This document shows, piece by piece, positions 12,912 through 19,909 of a stretch of DNA of 20,727 bases; the first letter of the stretch is position 1; each line of letters opens with the position of its first letter. The notes beneath the pieces are model-generated. The model saw only the letters and a program-made list of their open reading frames with translations. It was not told the DNA's origin and did not search any database. The stretch spans positions 1-20,727 of the forward strand of contig JAHIEN010000086.1 in assembly GCA_018901615.1 (NCBI GenBank). Direction: 5' to 3'. Made by a program: the position numbers and the translations under genes. The DNA comes from Candidatus Omnitrophota bacterium. Lineage in GTDB: Bacteria > Omnitrophota > Gorgyraeia > Gorgyraeales > Gorgyraeaceae.

Positions 12912-13922
12912 ATGGCAGTAAAAGTTGGTATTAATGGTTTTGGACGCATAGGGAGAAATATTTTTAGGGCGGCTGTTGAAAATAAGAACATTGATTTTGT
13001 GGCGATAAACGACTTGCCTGTGCCCATAAACGCCTTAGCTCATCTTCTGAAGTATGATTCAATATTAGGAGAGTTAAAAGTAAATGTAGAGGTCAGGGAA
13101 GACATGCTTGTTGTCAATGGCAAGGAGATAAAGGTCCTGAATCACAAGGATCCCGCGGAAATACCGTGGGGCGGCATGGGAGTACAGATAGTGGTAGAGT
13201 CCACTGGCGTGTTCAAGGACAAGGAAAAGGCGATGAGACATGTGCAGGCAGGCGCGAAGAAGGTTATAATAACAGCCCCTGCGAAAGATGAGGATATAAC
13301 GATCGTCCTGGGTGTAAATGAGAACATGTACAATCCCCAGAAGCATCAGATCATTTCTAACGCGTCATGCACCACTAACTGTCTTGCGCCAGTCGCAAAG
13401 GTCCTGATAGAAAATTTCGGTATCAAGAGCGGCTTGATGACAACCATTCACTCTTATACAAATGACCAGAAGGTACTGGACCTGGTGCATAAGGATCTGA
13501 GACGCTCAAGGGCAGCGGCGCTTTCCATGATACCTACCACAACTGGAGCCGCAAAGGCAGTAAGCCTGGTGCTCCCTGAATTAAAAGGAAAGCTGGACGG
13601 GCTTGCCATAAGAGTGCCTACTCCTAATGTATCTTTGGTCGACCTCGTATGTGTGGTTGAAAAAGATACGTCCAGGGAAGAGGTAAACAGGGCCCTGAAA
13701 GGAGCGGCGGAAGGCAAGCTCAGCAATATCCTGGAATATAGCGACAAGCCTCTTGTCTCAAAAGACTTTAACGGAAATCCAAAGTCTTCAATAGTGGACG
13801 CGGACCTGACTACTGTTATTGACAAAAGAATGGTAAAGGTCATGGCGTGGTATGATAACGAGTGGGGCTACTCCTGCAGGGTCGTGGATCTCATAGAGTT
13901 TATAGCCAATAAAGGCCTGTAG
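12912..13922 (+). CDS. gapA: Glyceraldehyde-3-phosphate dehydrogenase
   Basis: A 336-residue enzyme that interconverts glyceraldehyde-3-phosphate and 1,3-bisphosphoglycerate with NAD(P). The N-terminal Rossmann motif GINGFGRIGRN (7-17) is followed by AINDL, whose Asp34 favours NAD. The active-site SNASCTTNCLAP has catalytic Cys153, and His180 (TTIHSYTNDQ) is its partner. DLRRSRAAALSMIPT and the ending WYDNEWGYSCRVVDL complete the family pattern. Length is typical. AAGGAGG (12899-12905) sets the start. The long leader is filled with hairpins, suggesting post-transcriptional control. The spacer downstream is wholly a decameric palindromic array. It works with pgk and tpiA further down, although glgA and GH57 lie between. 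Confidence 0.98.
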   Translation: MAVKVGINGFGRIGRNIFRAAVENKNIDFVAINDLPVPINALAHLLKYDSILGELKVNVEVREDMLVVNGKEIKVLNHKDPAEIPWGGMGVQIVVESTGVFKDKEKAMRHVQAGAKKVIITAPAKDEDITIVLGVNENMYNPQKHQIISNASCTTNCLAPVAKVLIENFGIKSGLMTTIHSYTNDQKVLDLVHKDLRRSRAAALSMIPTTTGAAKAVSLVLPELKGKLDGLAIRVPTPNVSLVDLVCVVEKDTSREEVNRALKGAAEGKLSNILEYSDKPLVSKDFNGNPKSSIVDADLTTVIDKRMVKVMAWYDNEWGYSCRVVDLIEFIANKGL

Positions 13923-13928
13923 ATAGAA

Positions 13929-14088
13929 GGTTGTCTGAGGTTGTAAGAGGTTGTCTGAGGTTGTCTGAGGTTGTAAGAGGTTGTCTGATGTTAGATGATG
14001 TTATCTGAAGTTGCGGGTTATCTCAAGCAACCTCAAATAACCTCACATAACCTTATATAACCTCAGACAACCTCATATAACCTCTATA
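13929..14088. repeat. 160-bp array of sixteen decamers in inverted arrangement
   Basis: The whole gapA-glgA spacer is built of 10-base units. The left part (13929-14018) repeats GGTTGTCTGA or variants (GGTTGTAAGA, TGTTAGATGA, TGTTATCTGA). The right part (14029-14088) has six units of the opposite orientation (AACCTCAAAT, AACCTCACAT, AACCTTATAT, AACCTCAGAC, AACCTCATAT, AACCTCTATA), with one degenerate unit (14019-14028) between. Read in one direction, the unit is a variable tetramer followed by conserved GAGGTT. The arms can pair into a long hairpin. The array starts 7 bases after the gapA stop and ends 2 bases before the glgA ATG. Confidence 0.95.
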
Positions 14089-14090
14089 TT

Positions 14091-15503
14091 ATGAACATAC
14101 TCTTTGTCTCCTCTGAAGTCTTTCCTTTTGCAAAAACCGGAGGGCTCGCTGATGTAATAGGCGCGCTCCCTGAGGCCCTTGCCAAAAGAGGCCATGCCTG
14201 CAGTGTTATATTGCCGTTATATAAGTGCGTAAAGAAGAACGGTTTTGCCCCTAGATTATTCAAAGAGCTGAATGGTTTTAATCTGCGCCTTTTGCGGCAC
14301 GGCAATGTAAAGGTATATTTCATAGAGAAAGATGAATATTACGACAGAGACCAGCTCTATGGCACGCCCCAGGGAGATTATCCAGACAATGCTTCCCGCT
14401 TCGGGTTTTTCGCAAAGGCAGTCATTGAATCCGTAAGTCACATAGGCAGGCAGGACATACTGCATTGCAATGACTGGCAGTCAGCGCTCACCCCGCTTTA
14501 CATAAAACTTTTCCACAAAAAAAGGCCCGAGTTCAATAAAACAAAGATACTATTTACCATACACAACATGGCATACCAGGGCCTTTTTGGCAGAGAGGCG
14601 ATGGCGGGCCTGGGCCTCGGCGAAGAGCTCTTTACGCCTGAGCGGCTCGAGTTTTATGGCAAGTTTAATTTTATGAAGGCAGGCATAATATATTCCGACG
14701 CTGTTACTACTGTCAGCAAAGGTTATAGCCGTGAAATATTGACCCCGGAATTCGGAACTGGCCTGGACGGACTTTTAAAGACCAGGGAGAAGGATCTCTA
14801 CGGCATAGTCAACGGCGTTGATTATACTATATGGAACCCGGCAATAGATAAATTGATAGCGGCTGGATTCAGCGAAAAAGACCTGAGCGGAAAAGAGGCT
14901 TGCAAAAAAGATATACTGAAAGAATGCGGCATAAAATATGATCCCAGGCGGCCGCTCGTCGGGATGATAACAAGGTTTGCCGAGCAGAAAGGCATCGATC
15001 TTGTCGCGCAGGGCATGGGCAATATAATAAGGATGGGCGCGGATTTTGTGATCCTTGGTTTCGGAGACGAGAAATATAATAATATATTTTCAAGGCTGAC
15101 ATTAAAATACAAAGGCCACATGGCCGCGCTCATAAAATTTGACAATGTCCTGGCGCACAAGATAGAGGCGGGCTCTGATATGTTTTTAATGCCCTCAAGG
15201 TATGAGCCGTGCGGATTAAATCAGCTCTACAGCCTGAAATACGCGACAGTCCCGGTGGTCAGGGCTGTCGGCGGCTTAGAGGACACTGTTGAAAACTTTG
15301 ATACAGCCAGGAAAACTGGAAACGGGTTTAAGTTTAAAGACGCCAGGTGTCAGGAGCTGTTAAAATCTTTGAAAAAAGCTATAAGCGTATTTAAAAATAA
15401 GAAGCTTTGGCATTCTCTTCTTAAAAATTGTCTTGCCTGTGATTATTCCTGGGATTCATCAGCTGAAAAATACGAAAAACTTTATGATAGGCTCTCTGCC
15501 TGA
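14091..15503 (+). CDS. glgA: Glycogen (starch) synthase
   Basis: A 470-residue GT5 glycosyltransferase that extends alpha-1,4-glucan from ADP-glucose (or UDP-glucose). It opens with the GT5 signature VSSEVFPFAKTGGLADV (6-22), where Lys15-x-Gly-Gly binds the nucleotide sugar, and continues with HCNDWQSALTPLY, KILFTIHNMAYQG and TVSKGYSREI. The C-terminal nucleotide-binding domain (GMITRFAEQKGIDL) carries SRYEPCGLNQLYSLKYATVPVVRAVGGLEDTV with the conserved glutamate. Length is standard. No Shine-Dalgarno precedes the ATG. Instead the last decamers of the palindromic array (AACCTC, anti-Shine-Dalgarno-like) run to within two bases of the start, so translation may depend on that structure. It overlaps the GH57 gene by 20 bases. 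Confidence 0.96.
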   Translation: MNILFVSSEVFPFAKTGGLADVIGALPEALAKRGHACSVILPLYKCVKKNGFAPRLFKELNGFNLRLLRHGNVKVYFIEKDEYYDRDQLYGTPQGDYPDNASRFGFFAKAVIESVSHIGRQDILHCNDWQSALTPLYIKLFHKKRPEFNKTKILFTIHNMAYQGLFGREAMAGLGLGEELFTPERLEFYGKFNFMKAGIIYSDAVTTVSKGYSREILTPEFGTGLDGLLKTREKDLYGIVNGVDYTIWNPAIDKLIAAGFSEKDLSGKEACKKDILKECGIKYDPRRPLVGMITRFAEQKGIDLVAQGMGNIIRMGADFVILGFGDEKYNNIFSRLTLKYKGHMAALIKFDNVLAHKIEAGSDMFLMPSRYEPCGLNQLYSLKYATVPVVRAVGGLEDTVENFDTARKTGNGFKFKDARCQELLKSLKKAISVFKNKKLWHSLLKNCLACDYSWDSSAEKYEKLYDRLSA

Positions 15504-17445
15504 CGTATCTTTTGCAATGGGGGTGCACCTGCACCAGCCTGTTGGAAATTTTGAAAACATTTTAGAGCGGGCATACTCTAAATGTTACAATCCCTTCCTG
15601 GAAGTTTTACGCGATCACCCGCGCATCAAATGCACATTTCATTTTTCAGGTAATCTCCTGGATTTTTTTGAGGCCCTTCACCCGGATTATCTTGACAGGG
15701 TGGCTGAAATGGTCGATCTGGGACAGGCAGAGGTCATGGGCGGCGGGTATTATGAGCCGATATTCCAGGCAATACCGCACAGGGACAGGCTGGGCCAGAT
15801 CAATATGCTGTCAGATTATATCGAGAAGAAGTTTGGCGCAAGGCCGAAAGGCATATGGACGCCTGAAAGGGTGTGGTCTCCTGATCTTGTAAAAGATTTT
15901 GTAAACTGCGGCATAAAATATACCATACTGGATGACGCGCATCTCGCGAGGGCAGGGGTTGGTAAAGATGACATGGCAGGCTATTTTATGACAGGGGACG
16001 CGAAAGAGAATATCGCCATTTTTCCCACGACAAAGATCCTCCGCTACTCAATACCATTCAGGATGCCGCGTGAAAATATGAGATATTTCAAGCGCGCCTC
16101 AAAGAATAAAAACAGCCCTTTATTTACATACGGTGATGATGCCGAGAAATTCGGAGAATGGCCATGGACGCATGACTGGGTCTATAAAAAGGGGTGGCTG
16201 GATAAATTTTTCCACGCGATTGAAAAAAACAGGCGGTGGCTAAAGACAGTCAGATTTTCTGAATACCTTGAGAATCATGAGCCGCTGGGCACAGTGGACG
16301 TGCCGGCGTGCGCTTACGAGGAGATGATGGAATGGTCAGGCGGCGGGTGGCTCAATTTTCTCTCAAAATATCCTGAGTCAAACCAGATGCATAAGAGGAT
16401 GCTTTATGTCAGTGATCGCATAGCTGATAAGGAAATATTAAAAGATGCGCAGAGAGAGTTATATAAAGGACAGACGAATTGTCCTTACTGGCACGGCGTG
16501 TTCGGCGGGGTATATCTTTACCATCTGCGCGGCGCTATTTACGAACACCTTATAAAGGCCGATAAGATAGTCGATAACTTAGAGCCTGAAAGCGGGACTG
16601 TAAGAGCTTTTGACTTTTACAGGCGCGGGGAAAACGCTGTCATAGCGGAGAGTAAGGATTTTTTTATGTGCATAGACCCTGCCTCCGGAGGGATCATAAG
16701 GGAGCTGGATTATAAACCCGGCAACCTGAATATTATAAATACCCTTGCCAGGAGAAAAGAAGATTATCACAAGAAGATAATAGAGCGCATTACCAATACG
16801 AGGACAGGGCCCCTGGCCATACAGGATGCCATTAAGACAATGGACAAAGACATAAAGAGGGGTATTTTTTATGACAGGTATCCAAGGGCTTGCCTGGTGG
16901 ACCATTTTATAGACAAGAGACTAAAAAAGTCAGATTTCGAGGATTGCAATTATGTGGATGTCGGAGGTTTTGCCGGTTCGCGATATTCAGTAGACGCGCA
17001 AAAAGACAGGGTGATCCTTAGTCGTGAAGGCATGGTTGACGGCAGGTCTGTCTATCTCAGGAAAGAGGCGCGTATCACGTCAGGCGATTCTATTGAGATA
17101 GCGTATTGTATAAAGAATAAAAGCCAGTTTGATCTCAATACTCTATTCGGGACAGAATTTAACATCTTTATGCCTCTCGCTGATTATAACAGGTATGAAT
17201 ATGAAATCAGACAGGGGTTATTTTCAATAAAGGACAGCTCTGGAGGGCTGGGCCTGGAGTTTAGATTTTCAGAAAATCCCACAAAGGTCTGGCATTTCCC
17301 GGTAATGGCCGTGTCCCAGTCCGAGCGTTCATATGGCCTGAGTTACCAGGCATATTGCGTATTTCCAATATGGCAGTTAAATCTTAAGAGCGCGCAAGAG
17401 GCAGCCTTCAACATAACCATGACGTTCCGACACCCAGACATTTAA
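15484..17445 (+). CDS. GH57 4-alpha-glucanotransferase / alpha-amylase
   Basis: A 653-residue glycoside hydrolase family 57 enzyme, the length of the Thermococcus litoralis 4-alpha-glucanotransferase (about 659). Motifs in order: HLHQPVGNFE (15-24), MGGGYYEPI (85-93), GIWTPERVWSP (123-133) with Glu128 as nucleophile, and YGDDAEKFGEWPW (216-228) with the acid/base aspartate at 218 or 219. The C-terminal half (from about 370) has the beta-rich domains of this subgroup. It likely transfers or hydrolyses alpha-1,4-glucan segments made by GlgA. The ATG at 15484 lies inside glgA (20-base overlap) and has no Shine-Dalgarno, so coupling is likely. The frame is open back to 15433, but that region is glgA coding sequence. 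There is no signal peptide, so it is cytosolic. Confidence 0.93.
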   Translation: MIGSLPDVSFAMGVHLHQPVGNFENILERAYSKCYNPFLEVLRDHPRIKCTFHFSGNLLDFFEALHPDYLDRVAEMVDLGQAEVMGGGYYEPIFQAIPHRDRLGQINMLSDYIEKKFGARPKGIWTPERVWSPDLVKDFVNCGIKYTILDDAHLARAGVGKDDMAGYFMTGDAKENIAIFPTTKILRYSIPFRMPRENMRYFKRASKNKNSPLFTYGDDAEKFGEWPWTHDWVYKKGWLDKFFHAIEKNRRWLKTVRFSEYLENHEPLGTVDVPACAYEEMMEWSGGGWLNFLSKYPESNQMHKRMLYVSDRIADKEILKDAQRELYKGQTNCPYWHGVFGGVYLYHLRGAIYEHLIKADKIVDNLEPESGTVRAFDFYRRGENAVIAESKDFFMCIDPASGGIIRELDYKPGNLNIINTLARRKEDYHKKIIERITNTRTGPLAIQDAIKTMDKDIKRGIFYDRYPRACLVDHFIDKRLKKSDFEDCNYVDVGGFAGSRYSVDAQKDRVILSREGMVDGRSVYLRKEARITSGDSIEIAYCIKNKSQFDLNTLFGTEFNIFMPLADYNRYEYEIRQGLFSIKDSSGGLGLEFRFSENPTKVWHFPVMAVSQSERSYGLSYQAYCVFPIWQLNLKSAQEAAFNITMTFRHPDI

Positions 17446-17453
17446 TTTTTTGG

Positions 17454-17482
17454 TTGCCATGGGTGGATATTTATGTTATATA
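17454..17482 (+). promoter_or_regulatory. Putative promoter of pgk-tpiA-secG
   Basis: TTGCCA (17454-17459) and TATATA (17477-17482) are 17 bases apart, and TG at 17474-17475 gives an extended -10. Transcription would begin near 17489 and include the small palindrome ATATATT/AATATAT around 17480-17496. Moderate hexamer match only. Confidence 0.35.
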
Positions 17483-17516
17483 TATTGAAATATATGTTAA
17501 TACAGGGAAAAGGTGC

Positions 17517-18704
17517 ATGAACAAGAAAAGCATAAAAGATATTGATATCAAGGGTAAGCGCGTTCTTATGCGGGCGGATTTTAATGTCCCGCTTAATAAA
17601 GAAGACCTGAAGATCGATGATGATATCAGGATAAAGGCCGCGCTCCCCACTATTAAGTACGCTATTGAGAATAAGGCAAGGCTTATTCTTATGAGCCACC
17701 TTGGAAGGCCAAATGGCAAGGTCCAGGATTCAATGAGACTTACGCCTGCAGCTGAAAGGCTTTCCGAGCTTTTAGGCAAGCCTGTCAAGAAGCTGGATGA
17801 CTGCATAGGCGATGATGTCAAGAAGGCGGTCATGGGTATGAAAGACGGCGATGTAATACTCCTTGAAAATCTTAGATTTCATCCTGAAGAGGAGAAAAAC
17901 GACCCTGTCTTTGCCAAAAAACTGGCCTCTCTTGGAGAGGTCTATGTAAACGACGCGTTTGGCACAGCGCACAGGGCGCACGCTTCTACAGAGGGTGTGA
18001 CAAAATTTCTGAAAGTTTCTGTGGCAGGGTTTTTACTGGCAAAAGAGATAGAATATTTTGATAAGGCCCTTACAGACCCGCCAAAACCTTTTGTAGCGAT
18101 ACTGGGCGGCGCAAAGGTGTCTGATAAGATAATGGTGATCGAGAATTTAATGGAAAAGGTGGACGCGCTTTTAATAGGCGGGGGCATGGCCTATACTTTT
18201 ATCAAAGCGCAGGGCAAGGAAATAGGCAACTCAAAGTTAGAGGCCGACAAATTGGATGTCGCGAAGTCCTTGATGCAGAAGGCAAAGGAAAAAGGCGTGA
18301 AGCTGCTATTGCCCATAGATCATCTCATAGCCGATGCGATAGACGCGTACAGTAACACCAGGGTGGTGGATGAGACAGTGCCGCATAACTGGATGGCTGT
18401 TGATATAGGCCCGAAGACAGTGGATGAATTTAAGAAAGAATTGAGAAACGCGAAAATGATCATCTGGAACGGCCCTATGGGGATTTTTGAGATATCAAAG
18501 TTTGCCAGGGGCACAGAGGATATCGCGAGGTTTATAGCAGGGCTTAAGGCAACGACTATTATAGGAGGCGGGGATACAGCAAGCGCTATTTCTAAATTTG
18601 GGCTTACGGACGCGATGTCGCATATATCAACCGGAGGCGGGGCCTCATTGGAATATATGGAAGGCAAGGTACTGCCAGGCATAGCGGCATTGAATAATAA
18701 ATAA
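17517..18704 (+). CDS. pgk: Phosphoglycerate kinase
   Basis: A 395-residue enzyme that transfers phosphate between 1,3-bisphosphoglycerate and ADP. Features: RADFNVPL near the N-terminus (substrate Arg and Asp), SHLGRP, LLENLRFHPEE, NDAFGTAHRAHAS, the nucleotide-side GGAKVSDKI, WNGPMGIFE and the GGGDTASAI ATP-binding loop. All typical residues are present. The frame is open to 17454, but the extra codons are hydrophobic and unlike the family. The ATG at 17517, after AGGGAAAAGG, gives the normal start KSIKDIDIKGKRVLMR. It is followed 15 bases later by tpiA, its usual partner. Confidence 0.98.
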   Translation: MNKKSIKDIDIKGKRVLMRADFNVPLNKEDLKIDDDIRIKAALPTIKYAIENKARLILMSHLGRPNGKVQDSMRLTPAAERLSELLGKPVKKLDDCIGDDVKKAVMGMKDGDVILLENLRFHPEEEKNDPVFAKKLASLGEVYVNDAFGTAHRAHASTEGVTKFLKVSVAGFLLAKEIEYFDKALTDPPKPFVAILGGAKVSDKIMVIENLMEKVDALLIGGGMAYTFIKAQGKEIGNSKLEADKLDVAKSLMQKAKEKGVKLLLPIDHLIADAIDAYSNTRVVDETVPHNWMAVDIGPKTVDEFKKELRNAKMIIWNGPMGIFEISKFARGTEDIARFIAGLKATTIIGGGDTASAISKFGLTDAMSHISTGGGASLEYMEGKVLPGIAALNNK

Positions 18705-18719
18705 GACAGGAGAGCATGT

Positions 18720-19478
18720 ATGAGGAGACCAATTATTGCCGGTAACTGGAAGATGAACAAGACAGTTGATGAGGCTGTTTCGATCGCTGTTGGACTTAAA
18801 AGGAAATTTTACACTTTTTCAGAAGCTGATGTTGTGATATGTCCGCCATTTACAGCTTTGAGCAAGGTGCATGAGCAGATCGTGGATTCAAGCATCATGC
18901 TCGGCGCGCAGGACATGTACTGGGAAGAGTCAGGGGCCTTTACAGGAGAGATATCTCCTGGCATGCTTAAAGATGTCGGGTGCAGATATGTCATAGCCGG
19001 TCATTCTGAGAGAAGGAATATATTCGGCGAGACAGACGAGGATGTAAATAAAAAGCTTAAGATAATCTTGAAGCATGGCATGATACCTATTATGTGCATT
19101 GGCGAGCAGCTCGAGGAAAGAGACAATGGGATGACGTTCGAGATCCTGGAAAAACAATTGACGCGCGATCTCAAGGGGTTTGCGAAAGAACAGGCTGCGC
19201 GCGTTATAATCGCGTACGAACCTATATGGGCAATAGGGACAGGAAGGACTGCCACTCCGCAGCAGGCCCAGGAGTCCCACAGGTATATACGGGATTTCGT
19301 AGAGCGCTTATATGACAGGGAGACATCTGTCAAGATCCGGATTCAATACGGCGGGAGCGTCAAGCCGGATAATATCGCTCAGCTGATGGCTCAGGAAGAT
19401 GTTGATGGCGCGCTTGTCGGCGGGGCGAGCCTTGATGTGAATTCATTTACAGAGATAGTTGAAAACGCGGTAAAGTAG
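18720..19478 (+). CDS. tpiA: Triosephosphate isomerase
   Basis: A 252-residue TIM barrel that interconverts dihydroxyacetone phosphate and glyceraldehyde-3-phosphate. The catalytic set is exactly placed: Asn9 and Lys11 (GNWKMN), His95 (AGHSERR) and Glu167 (AYEPIWAIGTGRTAT). The phosphate-binding loops IQYGGSV and GGASL are also present. AGGAG lies a few bases upstream of the ATG. Length is standard. Its stop is followed by a REP-like palindrome and then secG, an order (pgk-tpiA-secG) seen in many bacteria. Confidence 0.98.
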   Translation: MRRPIIAGNWKMNKTVDEAVSIAVGLKRKFYTFSEADVVICPPFTALSKVHEQIVDSSIMLGAQDMYWEESGAFTGEISPGMLKDVGCRYVIAGHSERRNIFGETDEDVNKKLKIILKHGMIPIMCIGEQLEERDNGMTFEILEKQLTRDLKGFAKEQAARVIIAYEPIWAIGTGRTATPQQAQESHRYIRDFVERLYDRETSVKIRIQYGGSVKPDNIAQLMAQEDVDGALVGGASLDVNSFTEIVENAVK

Positions 19479-19489
19479 CCAGCATTGTC

Positions 19490-19533
19490 ATTCCCGCGAA
19501 AGCCAGCGGCCTCGCCGCTAGGCGGGCGGGAAT
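19490..19533. repeat. REP-like palindrome in tpiA-secG spacer
   Basis: ATTCCCGC (19490-19497) is the exact reverse complement of GCGGGAAT (19526-19533). Inside, AGCGGC (19505-19510) pairs with GCCGCT (19514-19519) around a CTC loop. ATTCCCGC...GCGGGAAT palindromes are widespread dispersed intergenic repeats in bacteria, so this is probably a copy of a multi-copy element. It lies 11 bases after the tpiA stop and ahead of the secG ribosome binding site. Confidence 0.8.
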
Positions 19534-19554
19534 CTATAAACAAAGGGAGAATAT

Positions 19555-19908
19555 ATGTACGCTTTTTTTGTTACAATACACGTGATAGCAAGTCTATTTT
19601 TAATAGCTGTTATACTTCTTCAGGCTGGAAGGGGAGGGGGCTTGTCAGATACGTTCGGCGGCTCTCAGATGCAGAATCTATTCGGCACAAAGAGCGCGAG
19701 TGTGCTCTCAAGGTTGACCGCCATATCCGCGACTTTATTTATAATAACGTGTCTTTCTCTTGCGCTTATATCCAGCCGCAGGAATAAGTCTCTCGTTGAC
19801 AAAGTAAAGTTGCCCAAGGCTGTCCAGGTTCCAGTATCGCTTCCTGAAGAGATCCCGGCTCCTGTTGCGCCAGTTGACATTCAGGGAGGCGCTGACGAGG
19901 CCAAGTAA
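19555..19908 (+). CDS. secG: Preprotein translocase subunit SecG
   Basis: A 117-residue inner-membrane protein of the SecYEG channel. There are two membrane helices, at about 3-23 (FFVTIHVIASLFLIAVILLQ) and 52-72. The conserved cytoplasmic loop between them carries QAGRGGGLSDTFGGSQMQNLFGTKSA, which is diagnostic of SecG. The C-terminal tail is Pro/Ala-rich (EEIPAPVAPVDI), as is often seen. GGGAG a few bases upstream sets the ATG. The stop TAA is one base before a TTG that I take as the start of the solute-binding protein. Confidence 0.95.
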   Translation: MYAFFVTIHVIASLFLIAVILLQAGRGGGLSDTFGGSQMQNLFGTKSASVLSRLTAISATLFIITCLSLALISSRRNKSLVDKVKLPKAVQVPVSLPEEIPAPVAPVDIQGGADEAK

Positions 19909-19909
19909 A

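Noticed and set aside
13929..14088. CRISPR array
   Set aside because: Units are 10 bases with no unique spacers, and the second half is inverted relative to the first.
15433..15483. Upstream start for the GH57 gene
   Set aside because: The extra 17 codons overlap the conserved glgA end and do not resemble the family N-terminus; ATG 15484 gives the expected HLHQP-proximal start.
17454..17516. Upstream start for pgk
   Set aside because: The 21 added residues are AT-driven and hydrophobic with no ribosome binding site, whereas ATG 17517 has AGGGAAAAGG and gives the family N-terminus.
19485..19787. Alternative 100-residue frame overlapping secG
   Set aside because: It begins inside the REP-like palindrome and is out of frame with the clearly recognisable SecG.
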